Assembly: GCF_001606025.1 (NCBI RefSeq)
Contig: NZ_CP014945.1
Span: 3,162,001-3,226,000, forward strand
From: Psychrobacter alimentarius
GTDB taxonomy: Bacteria > Pseudomonadota > Gammaproteobacteria > Pseudomonadales > Moraxellaceae
Reading direction: 5' to 3'
Length of the DNA stretch: 64,000 nt
In this document: positions 1 through 8,486 of the stretch, one piece after another
Position numbering within the stretch: the first letter of the stretch is position 1
How the letters are laid out: each line of letters opens with the position of its first letter
Notes under the pieces: model-generated
Database searches by the model: none
Told to the model about the DNA's origin: nothing
What the model saw: the letters and a program-made list of their open reading frames with translations, nothing else
Translations under genes and position numbers: made by a program

Positions 1-1
1 T

Positions 2-454
2 ACTGTAAGCCTTAACGGAATAGTAGATAACCCAAGTCCTAATACAGACTATGAGAAGTATTTAGCATCTGCTAAACTAACCATAACTAATCATATAAAG
101 ACAAACCATTCAAAAAAAGCGATAGAGAGAATGCGTCAAGTAGGTAATGGTGAGAACTTTACTAGTCTTAGCGAAAAAATAAACTCCGTGCATAGCGGCG
201 CTTATGGTAGGCTATGCTGGGATGAGGTAGCACCTACGATAACTACCCGTTTTGACACCCCTGCAGGCGGCCGGTTTATTCATCCTACTGAGGATAGAAC
301 TTTAACTCCAAGAGAAGCGGCTAGAATACAGAGCTTTCCTGATAGTTTTATTTTTGTTGGTAATAAAACTTCTATCTGTAAGCAGATTGGAAATGCTGTA
401 CCACCAAAAATGTCTTTTTATTGGGCTAATTTCGCTCAAATTGCTTTAGGTTAG
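2..454 (+). CDS. C5 cytosine DNA methyltransferase, C-terminal part (cut by window start)
   Basis: The frame is open from the first complete codon at position 2, so the gene starts upstream of the window and only about 150 C-terminal residues are visible. The end carries the hallmarks of the C5-methyltransferase family: a segment resembling the variable-region/motif IX context ([11 protein letters not shown]), the family signature [16 protein letters not shown], and motif X as QIGNAVPP close to the C terminus. It would methylate cytosine in a specific DNA site. It is followed after 10 bp by an McrB-like NTPase gene and then by a LlaJI-family nuclease, so it is most likely the protective methylase of that restriction system. 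LlaJI and BsuMI each have two C5 methylases; a second one may lie upstream of the window. Confidence 0.93.
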   Translation, partial: TVSLNGIVDNPSPNTDYEKYLASAKLTITNHIKTNHSKKAIERMRQVGNGENFTSLSEKINSVHSGAYGRLCWDEVAPTITTRFDTPAGGRFIHPTEDRTLTPREAARIQSFPDSFIFVGNKTSICKQIGNAVPPKMSFYWANFAQIALG

Positions 455-464
455 AGTATTAGTT

Positions 465-2324
465 ATGAATGAATTGCTACAAAGAAAGTTAGCAGAGCTT
501 GATGCGCTGAACAAACTTGAGTGCTGGTACTTGGTAAAACAGCCTACTGAGTTTAGTACAATATGTTATTTAGTTTTTTTATTAAAAAGATATAAAGAAG
601 AAAAACCTGAAAGCAGCTTAGAGCAGTTTATTGCCGACGAAACTGGGACATTAAAATCAATTAAACCTAATGCCAAATTTTCTACAAATTACCGAGCATT
701 AAGGGTTGCAGCATTTTTTGGTTTGATAAAACTTGAATTTATCGCGGCAAATAACAGCTATAGAAATAGTTATGAGAATGCAGAAATAACAGAAGTTTTT
801 GAAGAAATCAACGATAGATGTTCGGGTAGTTTTGAAGAAACCAACTTATATTCAGATATCATTCAAAGACAAATTGAGAAGATGTTTGTCAGTTCAAAGA
901 TAGATGAGCAATCCGAAGATATTCGTTCTGAATTTCGTCTTTACCCTGCCATGTTGTTGTACAAAGTTCTAATCGAACTAGGACTAAGCCAAGGTGAATA
1001 TCGTATCTCTTTAAATGAGTACAGATACTTAGTAGTTACCACTGAAAAATTTGAACAGTACCTAGATACACTCGTATTAATAAAGTTACTAAGAGAAGAT
1101 GAGTCGATTATTACTGAATTTAATAAATTTGGCGATAAGTTTGACAACAGGTTGATCCAAGCGTTAAAACAACTTCCTACTCTTTCGATCGACTCTCAAT
1201 ATATAACGTTGATTCCTGAAAAAATTAACGAAGTAGCTTTGAAAGTTTTCGCATTTGAGCAAAATCCTCAAATATTCAATACAGTTGAATATATTGATTT
1301 TCTCTGTAGTAAAGTTGGCCTTTTTGAGCTACCTAATTTCAAAAGAGAGTTATTGTCAACGGATGCTACAAAAGTCGTTACTAGGCAAGATAGCTATAAG
1401 CCCTTGAATAACGATTACGTTGATAATAGGAAAGGCGACAACATCTTACTTTACGGCGTACCAGGTGCTGGAAAGAGTCATTTTATATCTAAGTATTATT
1501 GTGATGACTACGAAAAATTTGAACGAATTGTTTTTCATCCAGACTATATGAACACTGATTTCATTGGTCAGATATTACCTTCCATTGATGAAAACGGTGT
1601 CATTGCCTATAAGTTTACTGCTGGTGCTTTCACTAGAATTTTAAGAAAAGCTCATCTAGACCCTTCCAATCATTACTACCTAATTATAGAAGAGATAAAT
1701 AGAGGTAATGCACCTGCAATATTTGGCGAGATTTTTCAACTATTAGACAGAAACCAAGCGGGAGTTAGTGAATACGCTATTTCTAATAACTACATATCTA
1801 AAGAAGTATACGGTAGTGATGACCAACCAATAAGAATACCATCCAACTTAACGTTATTAGCGACTATGAATACTGCGGATCAAAATGTTTTTACACTTGA
1901 TACGGCATTTCAAAGACGGTGGCAAATGCGAATGATAGAGAACGATATTAATAAATGTGTATTTAAAGATACACATATTCTCGATACTACAGTTTCATGG
2001 GGTCATTTTAATACTGTGATCAACGATCAGATTTTATCAAATAGTCGGTCAGTCACTTCATCCGAAGATAAAAGACTAGGCTCATACTTTATTAATGAAG
2101 AGCTACTATTGCAAGATATCAAGCTAAACGATAATAAAAGCATGTTTGCTGAGAAAGTGTTGAAATACCTTTGGGATGATGCGTTCAAGCTGAACAGATA
2201 CGACTTATTTAATGAAAACTATATGAGTCTAGATAGTATTATGAGACATTTTAATGAATCCGTTGGCGATGAAAGGTTTGATGTCTTGAATTTAGATGCC
2301 AAAGAACTGTTAGTAAAGGCTTAA
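465..2324 (+). CDS. McrB-like AAA+ NTPase subunit of a LlaJI/BsuMI-type restriction system
   Basis: A 619-residue protein. The N-terminal half (about 1-320) has no motif I recognise and is probably the DNA-recognition or partner-binding part. The C-terminal half is an McrB-type AAA+ domain: Walker A GVPGAGKS at 331-338, Walker B with the McrB-typical LIIEEINRGN near 405-415, and the conserved sensor segment TMNTADQ followed by LDTAFQRRW near 466-487. McrB relatives hydrolyse GTP and drive translocation coupled to a nuclease partner. In LlaJI (Lactococcus) and BsuMI (Bacillus) such a subunit works with a LlaJI-family protein, which is exactly the next gene here, 13 bp downstream. Function follows from this order; nucleotide preference cannot be read from sequence. 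Confidence 0.88.
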   Translation: MNELLQRKLAELDALNKLECWYLVKQPTEFSTICYLVFLLKRYKEEKPESSLEQFIADETGTLKSIKPNAKFSTNYRALRVAAFFGLIKLEFIAANNSYRNSYENAEITEVFEEINDRCSGSFEETNLYSDIIQRQIEKMFVSSKIDEQSEDIRSEFRLYPAMLLYKVLIELGLSQGEYRISLNEYRYLVVTTEKFEQYLDTLVLIKLLREDESIITEFNKFGDKFDNRLIQALKQLPTLSIDSQYITLIPEKINEVALKVFAFEQNPQIFNTVEYIDFLCSKVGLFELPNFKRELLSTDATKVVTRQDSYKPLNNDYVDNRKGDNILLYGVPGAGKSHFISKYYCDDYEKFERIVFHPDYMNTDFIGQILPSIDENGVIAYKFTAGAFTRILRKAHLDPSNHYYLIIEEINRGNAPAIFGEIFQLLDRNQAGVSEYAISNNYISKEVYGSDDQPIRIPSNLTLLATMNTADQNVFTLDTAFQRRWQMRMIENDINKCVFKDTHILDTTVSWGHFNTVINDQILSNSRSVTSSEDKRLGSYFINEELLLQDIKLNDNKSMFAEKVLKYLWDDAFKLNRYDLFNENYMSLDSIMRHFNESVGDERFDVLNLDAKELLVKA

Positions 2325-2337
2325 GGCACAGTTTCTC

Positions 2338-3603
2338 ATGTTAAATCATATAAACGATTATAAAGGGATTGCTCTATCAGATCTTTGTAGAAACGCTACA
2401 AATATAGATGGTGATGAGTTTGTAGGTATTAAGTTTGATTGGAATACACATGAATCAAAGTTTGATATCAGCATTGTATTTCCGCTTGGCTATCGCATTG
2501 GTATAGATAATGAGGCTATAAGAAGTGACATACTTAGCCTAATATCTCTTCTAACTGAATATGGTGATAACAAATCAACTTTAGCTCACCAAAAGAGCAA
2601 CTCATTTGTCCAATATTATTCATTCCCTATACAAGCTTATATGAATATCATGTATGACTTTCTTGACAGAGGGCGCTACTATACAGAGCAAGATGAAACT
2701 TACACAAGAGGCAATAGTGGTAGAGTAAGTTGGAATCGTACAATACGGCATGAGCGTCCTATAGTTCAAAAAAAAGGGATTGCTTATCTTACTATGCAAG
2801 TGCGTAAACGCAATGATACTGATAAAAACTTAATCACTGAAATTAGTAAATACTGCGTTTATGATAGTTTCCTAAAGCTGGGCTGGTTATACGGATACAA
2901 TCTACCGCCAAAACCCGCTATTAAGTTTAATAAAAATATATTCCTCTCAGTTCTAAGAGAAAAACTGGCGATTACTCATAAAGATAGAGACAAAAGACTT
3001 ATTAAAGACATGCTGGATATTGTCTCTTTCGTAGATACAACTGAGAAATCTGAGCAAGATTTTTATTTTGGCACATACAAGTTTGAGTATATCTGGGAAA
3101 AACTTATAGATAACATTTTCGGTATTAAAGAAAAGAGTCTCTATTTTCCAAAATCCACATGGACTTTGTTTTATTCCAACAATAAAGAAAACAGAGCGTT
3201 ACTACCTGACACCATCTTGAAAGAACAAGATATCGTTGTTTTAGATGCTAAGTATTATAGATATGGTGAAACTAGCGCAGCGTCTCACTTACCTAGCTCC
3301 TCGTCAATTAATAAGCAAATAACATATGGTGAATATATATTCAATAATTATAAGGATGAAGGTGATATATATAATGCTTTCATAATGCCATTTAGAAGAA
3401 GTAATGAGTTTTTTAATACGGAACTCAACTATCTCGCTATTGGTGTGGCTAAGTCAGATTGGAAAAAAAACGATAAACATTATGAGCTAGTCTTAGGTGT
3501 TTTAGCTGATGTAAAACACTTGATGTCGGTTAGAGTAAAGCCTAACAATAAAGAGGTTCATGAGCTATTGAGTATAGTCAGGGAAACGATACAACAACTT
3601 TAA
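2338..3603 (+). CDS. LlaJI-family restriction endonuclease subunit
   Basis: A 421-residue protein directly behind the McrB-like gene. Overall layout and N-terminal region resemble the LlaJI restriction endonuclease family (LlaJI R2, BsuMI YdjA). A candidate PD-(D/E)XK nuclease centre is visible: P290-D291 in LLPDTIL, then D303-A304-K305 in VVLDAKYY, with a hydrophobic strand before each, as expected for this fold. The protein probably supplies DNA cleavage while the preceding subunit supplies NTP-driven movement. The system should cut sites lacking the cytosine methylation placed by the upstream methylase. Target sequence is unknown; family members recognise different sites (LlaJI GACGC, BsuMI CTCGAG). 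The gene ends just before a perfect AT-rich hairpin. Confidence 0.8.
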   Translation: MLNHINDYKGIALSDLCRNATNIDGDEFVGIKFDWNTHESKFDISIVFPLGYRIGIDNEAIRSDILSLISLLTEYGDNKSTLAHQKSNSFVQYYSFPIQAYMNIMYDFLDRGRYYTEQDETYTRGNSGRVSWNRTIRHERPIVQKKGIAYLTMQVRKRNDTDKNLITEISKYCVYDSFLKLGWLYGYNLPPKPAIKFNKNIFLSVLREKLAITHKDRDKRLIKDMLDIVSFVDTTEKSEQDFYFGTYKFEYIWEKLIDNIFGIKEKSLYFPKSTWTLFYSNNKENRALLPDTILKEQDIVVLDAKYYRYGETSAASHLPSSSSINKQITYGEYIFNNYKDEGDIYNAFIMPFRRSNEFFNTELNYLAIGVAKSDWKKNDKHYELVLGVLADVKHLMSVRVKPNNKEVHELLSIVRETIQQL

Positions 3604-3605
3604 AA

Positions 3606-3617
3606 TGTAGCGCTACA
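3606..3617. repeat. 12-bp perfect palindrome TGTAGCGCTACA
   Basis: Perfect palindrome 3 bp after the end of the LlaJI-family gene. Eleven of its twelve bases recur at 8415-8425 in another gene-free stretch. Function unknown; it may be a small dispersed motif of this genome. Confidence 0.45.
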
Positions 3618-3654
3618 GAAAAATTACTTATATAGATTTTTTATAGCGGACAAA

Positions 3655-3684
3655 GGTTATTTATTAAAAATATAATAAATAACC
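3655..3684. terminator. AT-rich perfect hairpin between convergent genes
   Basis: Twelve-base arms GGTTATTTATTA and TAATAAATAACC around a 6-base loop. It lies between the 3' ends of the nuclease gene (+) and the 198-residue protein gene (-). Probably a bidirectional transcription stop, though the stem is AT-rich and has no clean T-run on either side. Confidence 0.5.
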
Positions 3685-3704
3685 CTTACATAATCAGAGA
3701 AAAC

Positions 3705-4301
3705 TTAGAACTGATTTAACAACTCGTTAATATCCCTTAAATCAGTATATCTTAACCAACTAGCATAGCCCTCACCAAAGTTTTTTCTAGGATTAGCATT
3801 TACAAGATCGTTGTGTGTGATATAACCATATACTGTAGCAGTATCAATAGTTTCCAAATTAATAATATTCTCACTGAGATCAGGATCTATAGCATTAAGC
3901 TTGATACCCACATAGTAATCTTTAGGCTGCCTTAGCTGTTGTTCATTAACCATTAACAGTCTATGGTTTGCTCTAAAACCTGTTTTAATATCAACGGTTT
4001 GATTGTTGTTTGTTTCAAAATCAAACCCATCTACGTTATTCTGCCCTTCAAATATCTCAAACATTGGCTCAAAATCTACATTCCCTCCTCTATCTAAAAG
4101 AACCTGAGCAAATACTAGTTCTCCTAATTTGCCTACATAGGTTCTTTGGATACGTATAGCCATTGAAGTCTCTAAATTATTTTCTGTTCTAATATCAGCT
4201 GGCAATAGCCTATCAAATTGATTATTACCTAATATTATAGCTTGAGCAAAATCTAAAGCTCTTTGACGCATATCTGGTGTAACATCCACATTTATTGGCA
4301 C
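3705..4301 (-). CDS. Putative PD-(D/E)XK-fold nuclease-like protein
   Basis: A 198-residue protein, convergent to the restriction operon. I do not recognise a named family, but the spacing of acidic residues fits the PD-(D/E)XK nuclease fold: a helix with GELVFAQVLLDRGG (E61), then D91/D94 in VDGFDF, then D104-I-K106 in TVDIKTGF at the start of a strand. This E...D...DxK arrangement is the standard restriction-enzyme-like active site. The C-terminal half contains no known DNA-binding motif. It may be an additional nuclease of the neighbouring system, an orphan restriction enzyme, or a nicking/repair enzyme. The alternative is a non-catalytic DNA-binding relative. Assignment rests on motif spacing only. 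Confidence 0.6.
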   Translation of the reverse strand: MPINVDVTPDMRQRALDFAQAIILGNNQFDRLLPADIRTENNLETSMAIRIQRTYVGKLGELVFAQVLLDRGGNVDFEPMFEIFEGQNNVDGFDFETNNNQTVDIKTGFRANHRLLMVNEQQLRQPKDYYVGIKLNAIDPDLSENIINLETIDTATVYGYITHNDLVNANPRKNFGEGYASWLRYTDLRDINELLNQF

Positions 4302-4530
4302 TTGGTTAAACTCCTTTTATTTTATATGTTTAGCTAACACTTTTTAAAGAACTTTTGATGAACAAACCCACCATGCCTAAAACTACTTTCTCAAAAAAAA
4401 TATTAACAGTAGAATTATGCACGGTTATTTTATAAATACAAGATTGCGTGCATTACCATACGACAAACGACGTCGTACGATTATTCTGTAAATACAAAGA
4501 TAATTACTCGTTCTAATATCACTGGTAGTA
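4302..4530. other. Gene-free stretch with small near-repeats
   Basis: Upstream of the nuclease-like gene. Two similar segments (TTATTTTATAAATACAAGAT near 4431 and TTATTCTGTAAATACAAAGAT near 4482) flank an ACGACGTCGT palindrome near 4470. Only peptides of about 20-24 codons are open. I see no gene; it may hold the promoter of the minus-strand gene. Confidence 0.35.
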
Positions 4531-4871
4531 GTGGATGACTATATTTTACATGCAGGGAAACTAGCATGTGAATATGGCGCGTCAATATGGGGTAACGTCC
4601 CTGCTTTTAATATTTATCAAGGAATGCATAATAACGACTCCACTCTTATCTACGATGCACATAGCGTAAACTCTGACGAAGAAAACTATCTTAGAGTCGT
4701 ATAAACGATAAAGATTTTTTTGATCTTCAATGTATTGGTGCTGGCGGGGACTGCGGTCAAGATAGTAATTATAGTTTTGCTGAGATGACAGCTTGTGAAA
4801 TTACAGAGCGTTGGAATAAAGTTACGCAGGACATGGATGTCATATCTGTAAAGGTGTTAAATTATAAGTAA
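4531..4871 (+). pseudogene. Frameshifted remnant of an unidentified protein
   Basis: Two adjoining open stretches read as one protein only if the frame shifts. The first, up to the stop at 4702-4704, gives protein-like sequence such as LACEYGASIWGNVP and STLIYDAHSVNSDEENYL. The second, open from about 4695 in another frame to the stop at 4869-4871, gives FFDLQCIGAGGDCGQD and AEMTACEITERWNKV. Composition (balanced aromatic, charged, Cys, Trp residues) is that of a real protein and not of random AT-rich DNA. No start with a ribosome binding site is evident and nothing continues upstream. I do not recognise the family. Probably a decayed gene of the accessory island, about 110 residues visible. 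Confidence 0.5.
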
Positions 4872-5556
4872 ATTGTCAAGCCAACAGAGCTATACGGAGT
4901 ATAGATAGTTTTAGGATTAGTCAAATTTCTCGATATGATAGCCAAGAGATTACTTGAGCTGTTAGGAATAGTATTAAGCGGTAAGCTATAAAATAATTCT
5001 AATAACCAAAATGCTTTTTTAGTGATAGTATATGTTTGAAATTAAATAATACCTTAGAAACATTTAGTTACACTTGACTGAAATATAAATCCCGTTATTT
5101 GCCTTACATTTAATACTACAACGCTGTTGGTCTATTTATTGGTCTAATACGATATTTCACTGTCATAAATATAATTAAATCAACTACTTGTAATATAAGT
5201 TTGACTTCCTCCTTCACCGCCAACCTTATATTTTCTGCTATTCTCTCTTGTTTTATCCTCTATCTCATACTTCTTTAATTCTTTCGAAATAAAGCTTACG
5301 GCTTCTCTTTGGCTTGATTAATTTTCTACCTTCAACGCGTCTACCTAATCCAATAGTTATGTCATAAAGATATAGTGATGGCCTGATTGACAGAGTTGAT
5401 AGATGTTTACGCTGCCTTAAAGTACTGAAAAATTACTGGTTGTTATAGTGATGTAATGATAGCAAGGTCTAAAGTGCTTGGCAGATGTCATCGTTCATGA
5501 ATTCGATTATAGTGGATATTGATAATATTTATTTAAACGCACTGAGGAATCAAATC
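4872..5556. other. Degenerate gene-poor stretch at the end of the restriction island
   Basis: Apart from the possible minus-strand remnant described separately, only very short open frames occur. One is an 18-residue hydrophobic peptide starting MIAKRLLELLGIVLSGKL near 4935. I see no tRNA, attachment-site duplication or insertion-sequence ends. Confidence 0.4.
5193..5425 (-). pseudogene. Possible decayed minus-strand coding remnant
   Basis: On the minus strand a frame reads ITIGLGRRVEGRKLIKPKRS and LYFERIKEV before a stop. A second frame then continues with YEIEDKTRENSRKYKVGGEG and a short tail to its own stop. The switch between frames suggests a frameshifted gene end. No family is recognised and no start is seen. 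The evidence is protein-like composition only, so this is weakly supported. Confidence 0.3.
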
Positions 5557-6258
5557 ATGAAAACACTTGGATTATGTACACTAGCAGCCTTGAGCTTGAG
5601 TGCTTGTGCAACAGGTATGAATGGCGGAACAACGGGCAATACTCAAAATAACGTAGTGACTCAATACCCCGTAGAAGCTACGCTGCTTAATATTTATACC
5701 AAAGCACGCAGTGAAAGTTTGGTCGCCACCGTAGGCAACCAAACTGCTACAGCAGACATCAAAGTCACTCCCAAAGGTCAGATGACATACAACAATAAGA
5801 CTGTGCAAGGCACAGAAATTAATACCATTAACAAGGTAAATAACCAAGTTACGAATCAGTCTGTCGCTATTAATTACTTTACTATAGACCCATTAGTCTT
5901 CCACGGTTTTACTGACAGTACGGGTAAATACTCCTTATCAAACCAAACGACAGCCATTCCAAAAATGGCAACGGTTGGTGCTTCTAGTCCATTAATTACT
6001 GAAAACGTTTATGCTGATCGCAGCATGCGCAAAAAAATAGGCACATACAACCAAAGCTGGTCTCTAACACGGGATAGCAACAATAGGGCGTGGTTCTGTA
6101 TAGATACGTCGAGCAATTTAATGCTTGATATGGATCCTGAAGGTACGTCGTCAGAATGCTACAAAATAAATGCTCAAGGCGATATTTTAGCCAGTAAAGT
6201 TACGATCAGCCAACCTTCTAATAATGGGACGAACACAGTAACTTTTACAAGCAGATAA
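5557..6258 (+). CDS. Small predicted outer-membrane or periplasmic lipoprotein, function unknown
   Basis: A 233-residue protein. The start at 5557 is chosen because MKTLGLCTLAALSLSAC forms a complete lipoprotein signal with lipobox LSAC (Cys17), preceded by GAGGAA. The open frame extends 24 codons further upstream, but that would bury the signal. The mature part is Asn/Thr-rich near its start, then has mixed beta-type sequence with two Cys residues near the C terminus (WFCIDTSS, SSECYKI), which could form a disulfide. No known family is recognised. A strong hairpin terminator follows. The gene is transcribed alone. Confidence 0.75.
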   Translation: MKTLGLCTLAALSLSACATGMNGGTTGNTQNNVVTQYPVEATLLNIYTKARSESLVATVGNQTATADIKVTPKGQMTYNNKTVQGTEINTINKVNNQVTNQSVAINYFTIDPLVFHGFTDSTGKYSLSNQTTAIPKMATVGASSPLITENVYADRSMRKKIGTYNQSWSLTRDSNNRAWFCIDTSSNLMLDMDPEGTSSECYKINAQGDILASKVTISQPSNNGTNTVTFTSR

Positions 6259-6320
6259 TTCTTACTATAGCTGTCATCAATACTGTTTACCCCCATAAAA
6301 CCTTAAAGTAAAAATAAAAT

Positions 6321-6353
6321 AAAAAATGGCGCCTTAAATAGGGGCCATTTTTT
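6321..6353. terminator. Bidirectional terminator
   Basis: Hairpin with arms AAAAAATGGCGCC and GGGGCCATTTTTT around TTAAATA, between the convergent lipoprotein gene and the His/Lys-rich protein gene. T-runs are present in both directions. Confidence 0.85.
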
Positions 6354-6371
6354 ATGGTTTATATTTAACGA

Positions 6372-6632
6372 TTAGGTACGATGCCCTTCGATATGTTTAC
6401 CCTGATATTTGCTTTTTACGCTGTGCGCTGCTTTTATCTTTTTTGGATTATGGTGTGAGACAGCTGGTTTATGTTTGACATGTTTGTACTTGTTATTGAC
6501 TCCTGCACCCGCTTTTTGGTGCTTTACCTGCGCGGTATGATGGTCAGTAAAGTGCGGTGCAGCATTGGCTTGGCTAGTTATTGTCAAACACGTAGTGATC
6601 GCTAAAAGTGAACTTATCATTATCTTTTTCAT
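6372..6632 (-). CDS. Small secreted histidine/lysine-rich protein
   Basis: An 86-residue protein with a signal peptide of 24 residues (MKKIMISSLL...SQANA) and a mature chain of 62 residues containing 11 His and 12 Lys. The start at 6632 is preferred over the ATG four codons upstream because GGAAA lies about 10 bases before it. The His/Lys-rich mature part, with repeated KH pairs and an HHNPKK stretch, suggests metal binding or binding to acidic surfaces. No family is recognised, so this is a composition-based guess. It is monocistronic and shares a terminator with the convergent lipoprotein gene. Confidence 0.65.
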   Translation of the reverse strand: MKKIMISSLLAITTCLTITSQANAAPHFTDHHTAQVKHQKAGAGVNNKYKHVKHKPAVSHHNPKKIKAAHSVKSKYQGKHIEGHRT

Positions 6633-6644
6633 TGTTATTTCCAT

Positions 6645-7179
6645 CTAAATTGGTATGAATGGTGGTTGAAGATGCGTTATTTACTCTTAAATAAAATAAC
6701 GTATCGCGATAAAGCGCGGCTCTATCCACAACGAAAATGATAATTGATTTGAGCGTTAATTAGATTTATGAAAGATGAAGAAAGGTTTCGATTGTTGCTA
6801 GCAGCTTGAGCTGATCTCGTGATGGTGCTTGTTAAAAGGTTTTGCTTATTAAGAGATTTGCGCTGGTTAAAGGGCCTACAGAATTAACTGACTCAGTGCC
6901 GTCATACATATCAGTTTTTTAATATTCTCTTACTGTAAATGTAAAAAATATCGTGCTCTTAAATATTTATCAGTTAAGATGGTTGTAGAGCATCGTCATT
7001 GTGACGGCCAATATAACTGCTTAAATTTTTTAAACACCCTCGATAGAGATGCATCGCCACTCATAAAAAATACTGACTCATGTCATCAGAGTTTAATAAA
7101 GTTTCAGCTAATATGTTGCTAAAAAAATCATAAAATATCAGGATAAAGTAAAGTTTCAAATGAGAAATAGGAGCTAACA
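6645..7179. other. Gene-free stretch of about 535 bases
   Basis: Lies between the divergent His/Lys-rich gene and the 66-residue protein gene. Both promoters should be here. No further open frame, RNA gene or repeat was recognised. A ribosome binding site AGGAG occurs at about 7169. Confidence 0.5.
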
Positions 7180-7380
7180 ATGAGTAATGACAAAAAGACC
7201 ATAGAAGACTATAGGCATCTGGTCGTCAGTAAAGATGTCACTGTCCATTTATCACAAGACCAACAAGCAATGATCCTAAAGACTTATGATTATGGGTTGA
7301 ACGCTATGACTGATATTGATGAGATGCTACTCAGCTCAGTCATTCGTCAGCTTAAAACAGCAATTCAGGCGGACACATAA
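7180..7380 (+). CDS. Small conserved-looking protein, function unknown
   Basis: A 66-residue soluble protein with a good ribosome binding site (AGGAG, 6 bases before ATG). It contains a segment KDVTVHLSQDQQAMILKTYD followed by a helical tail. No signal peptide, membrane segment, Cys or known motif. The strong translation signal and protein-like composition support a real gene; no function can be assigned. Confidence 0.6.
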   Translation: MSNDKKTIEDYRHLVVSKDVTVHLSQDQQAMILKTYDYGLNAMTDIDEMLLSSVIRQLKTAIQADT

Positions 7381-7507
7381 ACCTACTTTAACTATCATTT
7401 GGTTAGATAAGTTTTGATTAGATGCTGTTTCGTTGAATGTGACTTAAGTTAAATGTGACGTAAATAGTATCGATCATTTGTTTAGACAGAATCGTTAAGC
7501 TGACACT

Positions 7508-7544
7508 AAAAAGCCCCAAACCACTCGTAAAGGCAGTTTGGGGC
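7508..7544 (-). terminator. Terminator of the PepSY gene
   Basis: Stem GCCCCAAAC/GTTTGGGGC. Read on the minus strand it is followed by TTTTT. It lies 30 bases beyond the stop of the PepSY-protein gene. Confidence 0.8.
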
Positions 7545-7575
7545 AATCCGTAAGCAATATGAGCCCCGTTAAGTA

Positions 7576-8154
7576 TTAATCGTCATTATCGACCTGACTG
7601 CTCGTAATCTTACCAGTCATACTATCGACAACCACTTTATGGACTTGGTTGCCTTTGCCAATCTCAATCTTATAAACAGGCTTGCCAAAATCCATGTCGA
7701 ATTCAGCTTCAAGTACCGTTCCTTTCAACGTTTTATTGGCGTTCTTTATGGCTTGAGACAAGCTGACTTTTGCTTGTTTCATGGTATTATATTCTGCTAA
7801 ATCTTCTTTATCTAGACGCTCTGTCTCATCTTTTGTGACCTTTCCTGTATTTGCATTCACTCTTACTTCTTGTTCATTATTATTGGCAATCATTTTAATG
7901 TCATAATGACTGTTTTCTGCACGATCTTCTTGATCAAAATCTACACTAATAATGTCGCCTTTAACTGCTTTATTAGCAAGGGTAAGTGCCTGCTCTAAAC
8001 TGATCTTACTTTGTGAAGCAGCGGCAATCTCGCTCATAGAAGTAGCCGCTTGGCTGGCTGAAACAGAAGCCATACTAATGGTTGCGACACTGAGTGCCAC
8101 CGCTAGCGATTTTTTTAACGTTGATGTTTTTTTCATAATCGATGTTCTTTTCAT
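7576..8154 (-). CDS. Secreted double-PepSY-domain protein
   Basis: A 192-residue exported protein. A long basic n-region and a hydrophobic stretch ending ASVSASQAA form the signal peptide. Two PepSY-type repeats follow: one about 50-110 (ISLEQALTLANKAVKGDIIS ... VRVNANTGKVTKDE) and one about 128-190 (VSLSQAIKNANKTLKGTVLE ... VVVDSMTGKITSSQ). PepSY domains are small periplasmic modules proposed to inhibit peptidases or bind ligands. Often such proteins sit beside two-component systems or ferric reductases; neither is present here. The start at 8154 is favoured by AGGG 7 bases upstream; a second ATG lies 18 bases later. The coil is acidic at the C terminus (DNDD). Confidence 0.85.
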   Translation of the reverse strand: MKRTSIMKKTSTLKKSLAVALSVATISMASVSASQAATSMSEIAAASQSKISLEQALTLANKAVKGDIISVDFDQEDRAENSHYDIKMIANNNEQEVRVNANTGKVTKDETERLDKEDLAEYNTMKQAKVSLSQAIKNANKTLKGTVLEAEFDMDFGKPVYKIEIGKGNQVHKVVVDSMTGKITSSQVDNDD

Positions 8155-8486
8155 AATAGTACCCTAATAGGTCTCCAAATATCCTTTGAAGACAATTATT
8201 CAGTTAAATAATGTCATGAATTAGTAATGACACTCTTAATAAAATGTTTATTTCGATTAGGATGATGACACAGTGTTAATCTTGATGTCTAAGTGATTTA
8301 TGCTGATAAAACGTAACGAATGTATTGTTTGCAGCGTTGAACCTTTTATAGATATGTTAAAAAGTAGCCAAACTATGTGCCACTTTTCAAAATGTAGACT
8401 TCGTTGGACAAAATTGTAGCGCTACCGTTTATGGCTAAATATCATAAACAGTAAAATTTATATATTATGAAAAATAGGCCGCACCA
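8155..8486. other. Gene-free stretch with a shared palindrome and small hairpin
   Basis: Contains the promoter region of the PepSY gene, the motif TGTAGCGCTAC at 8415-8425 (also at 3606), and a 7-bp inverted repeat GTTTATG/CATAAAC at 8427-8449 without a T-run. No gene is seen. Confidence 0.4.
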
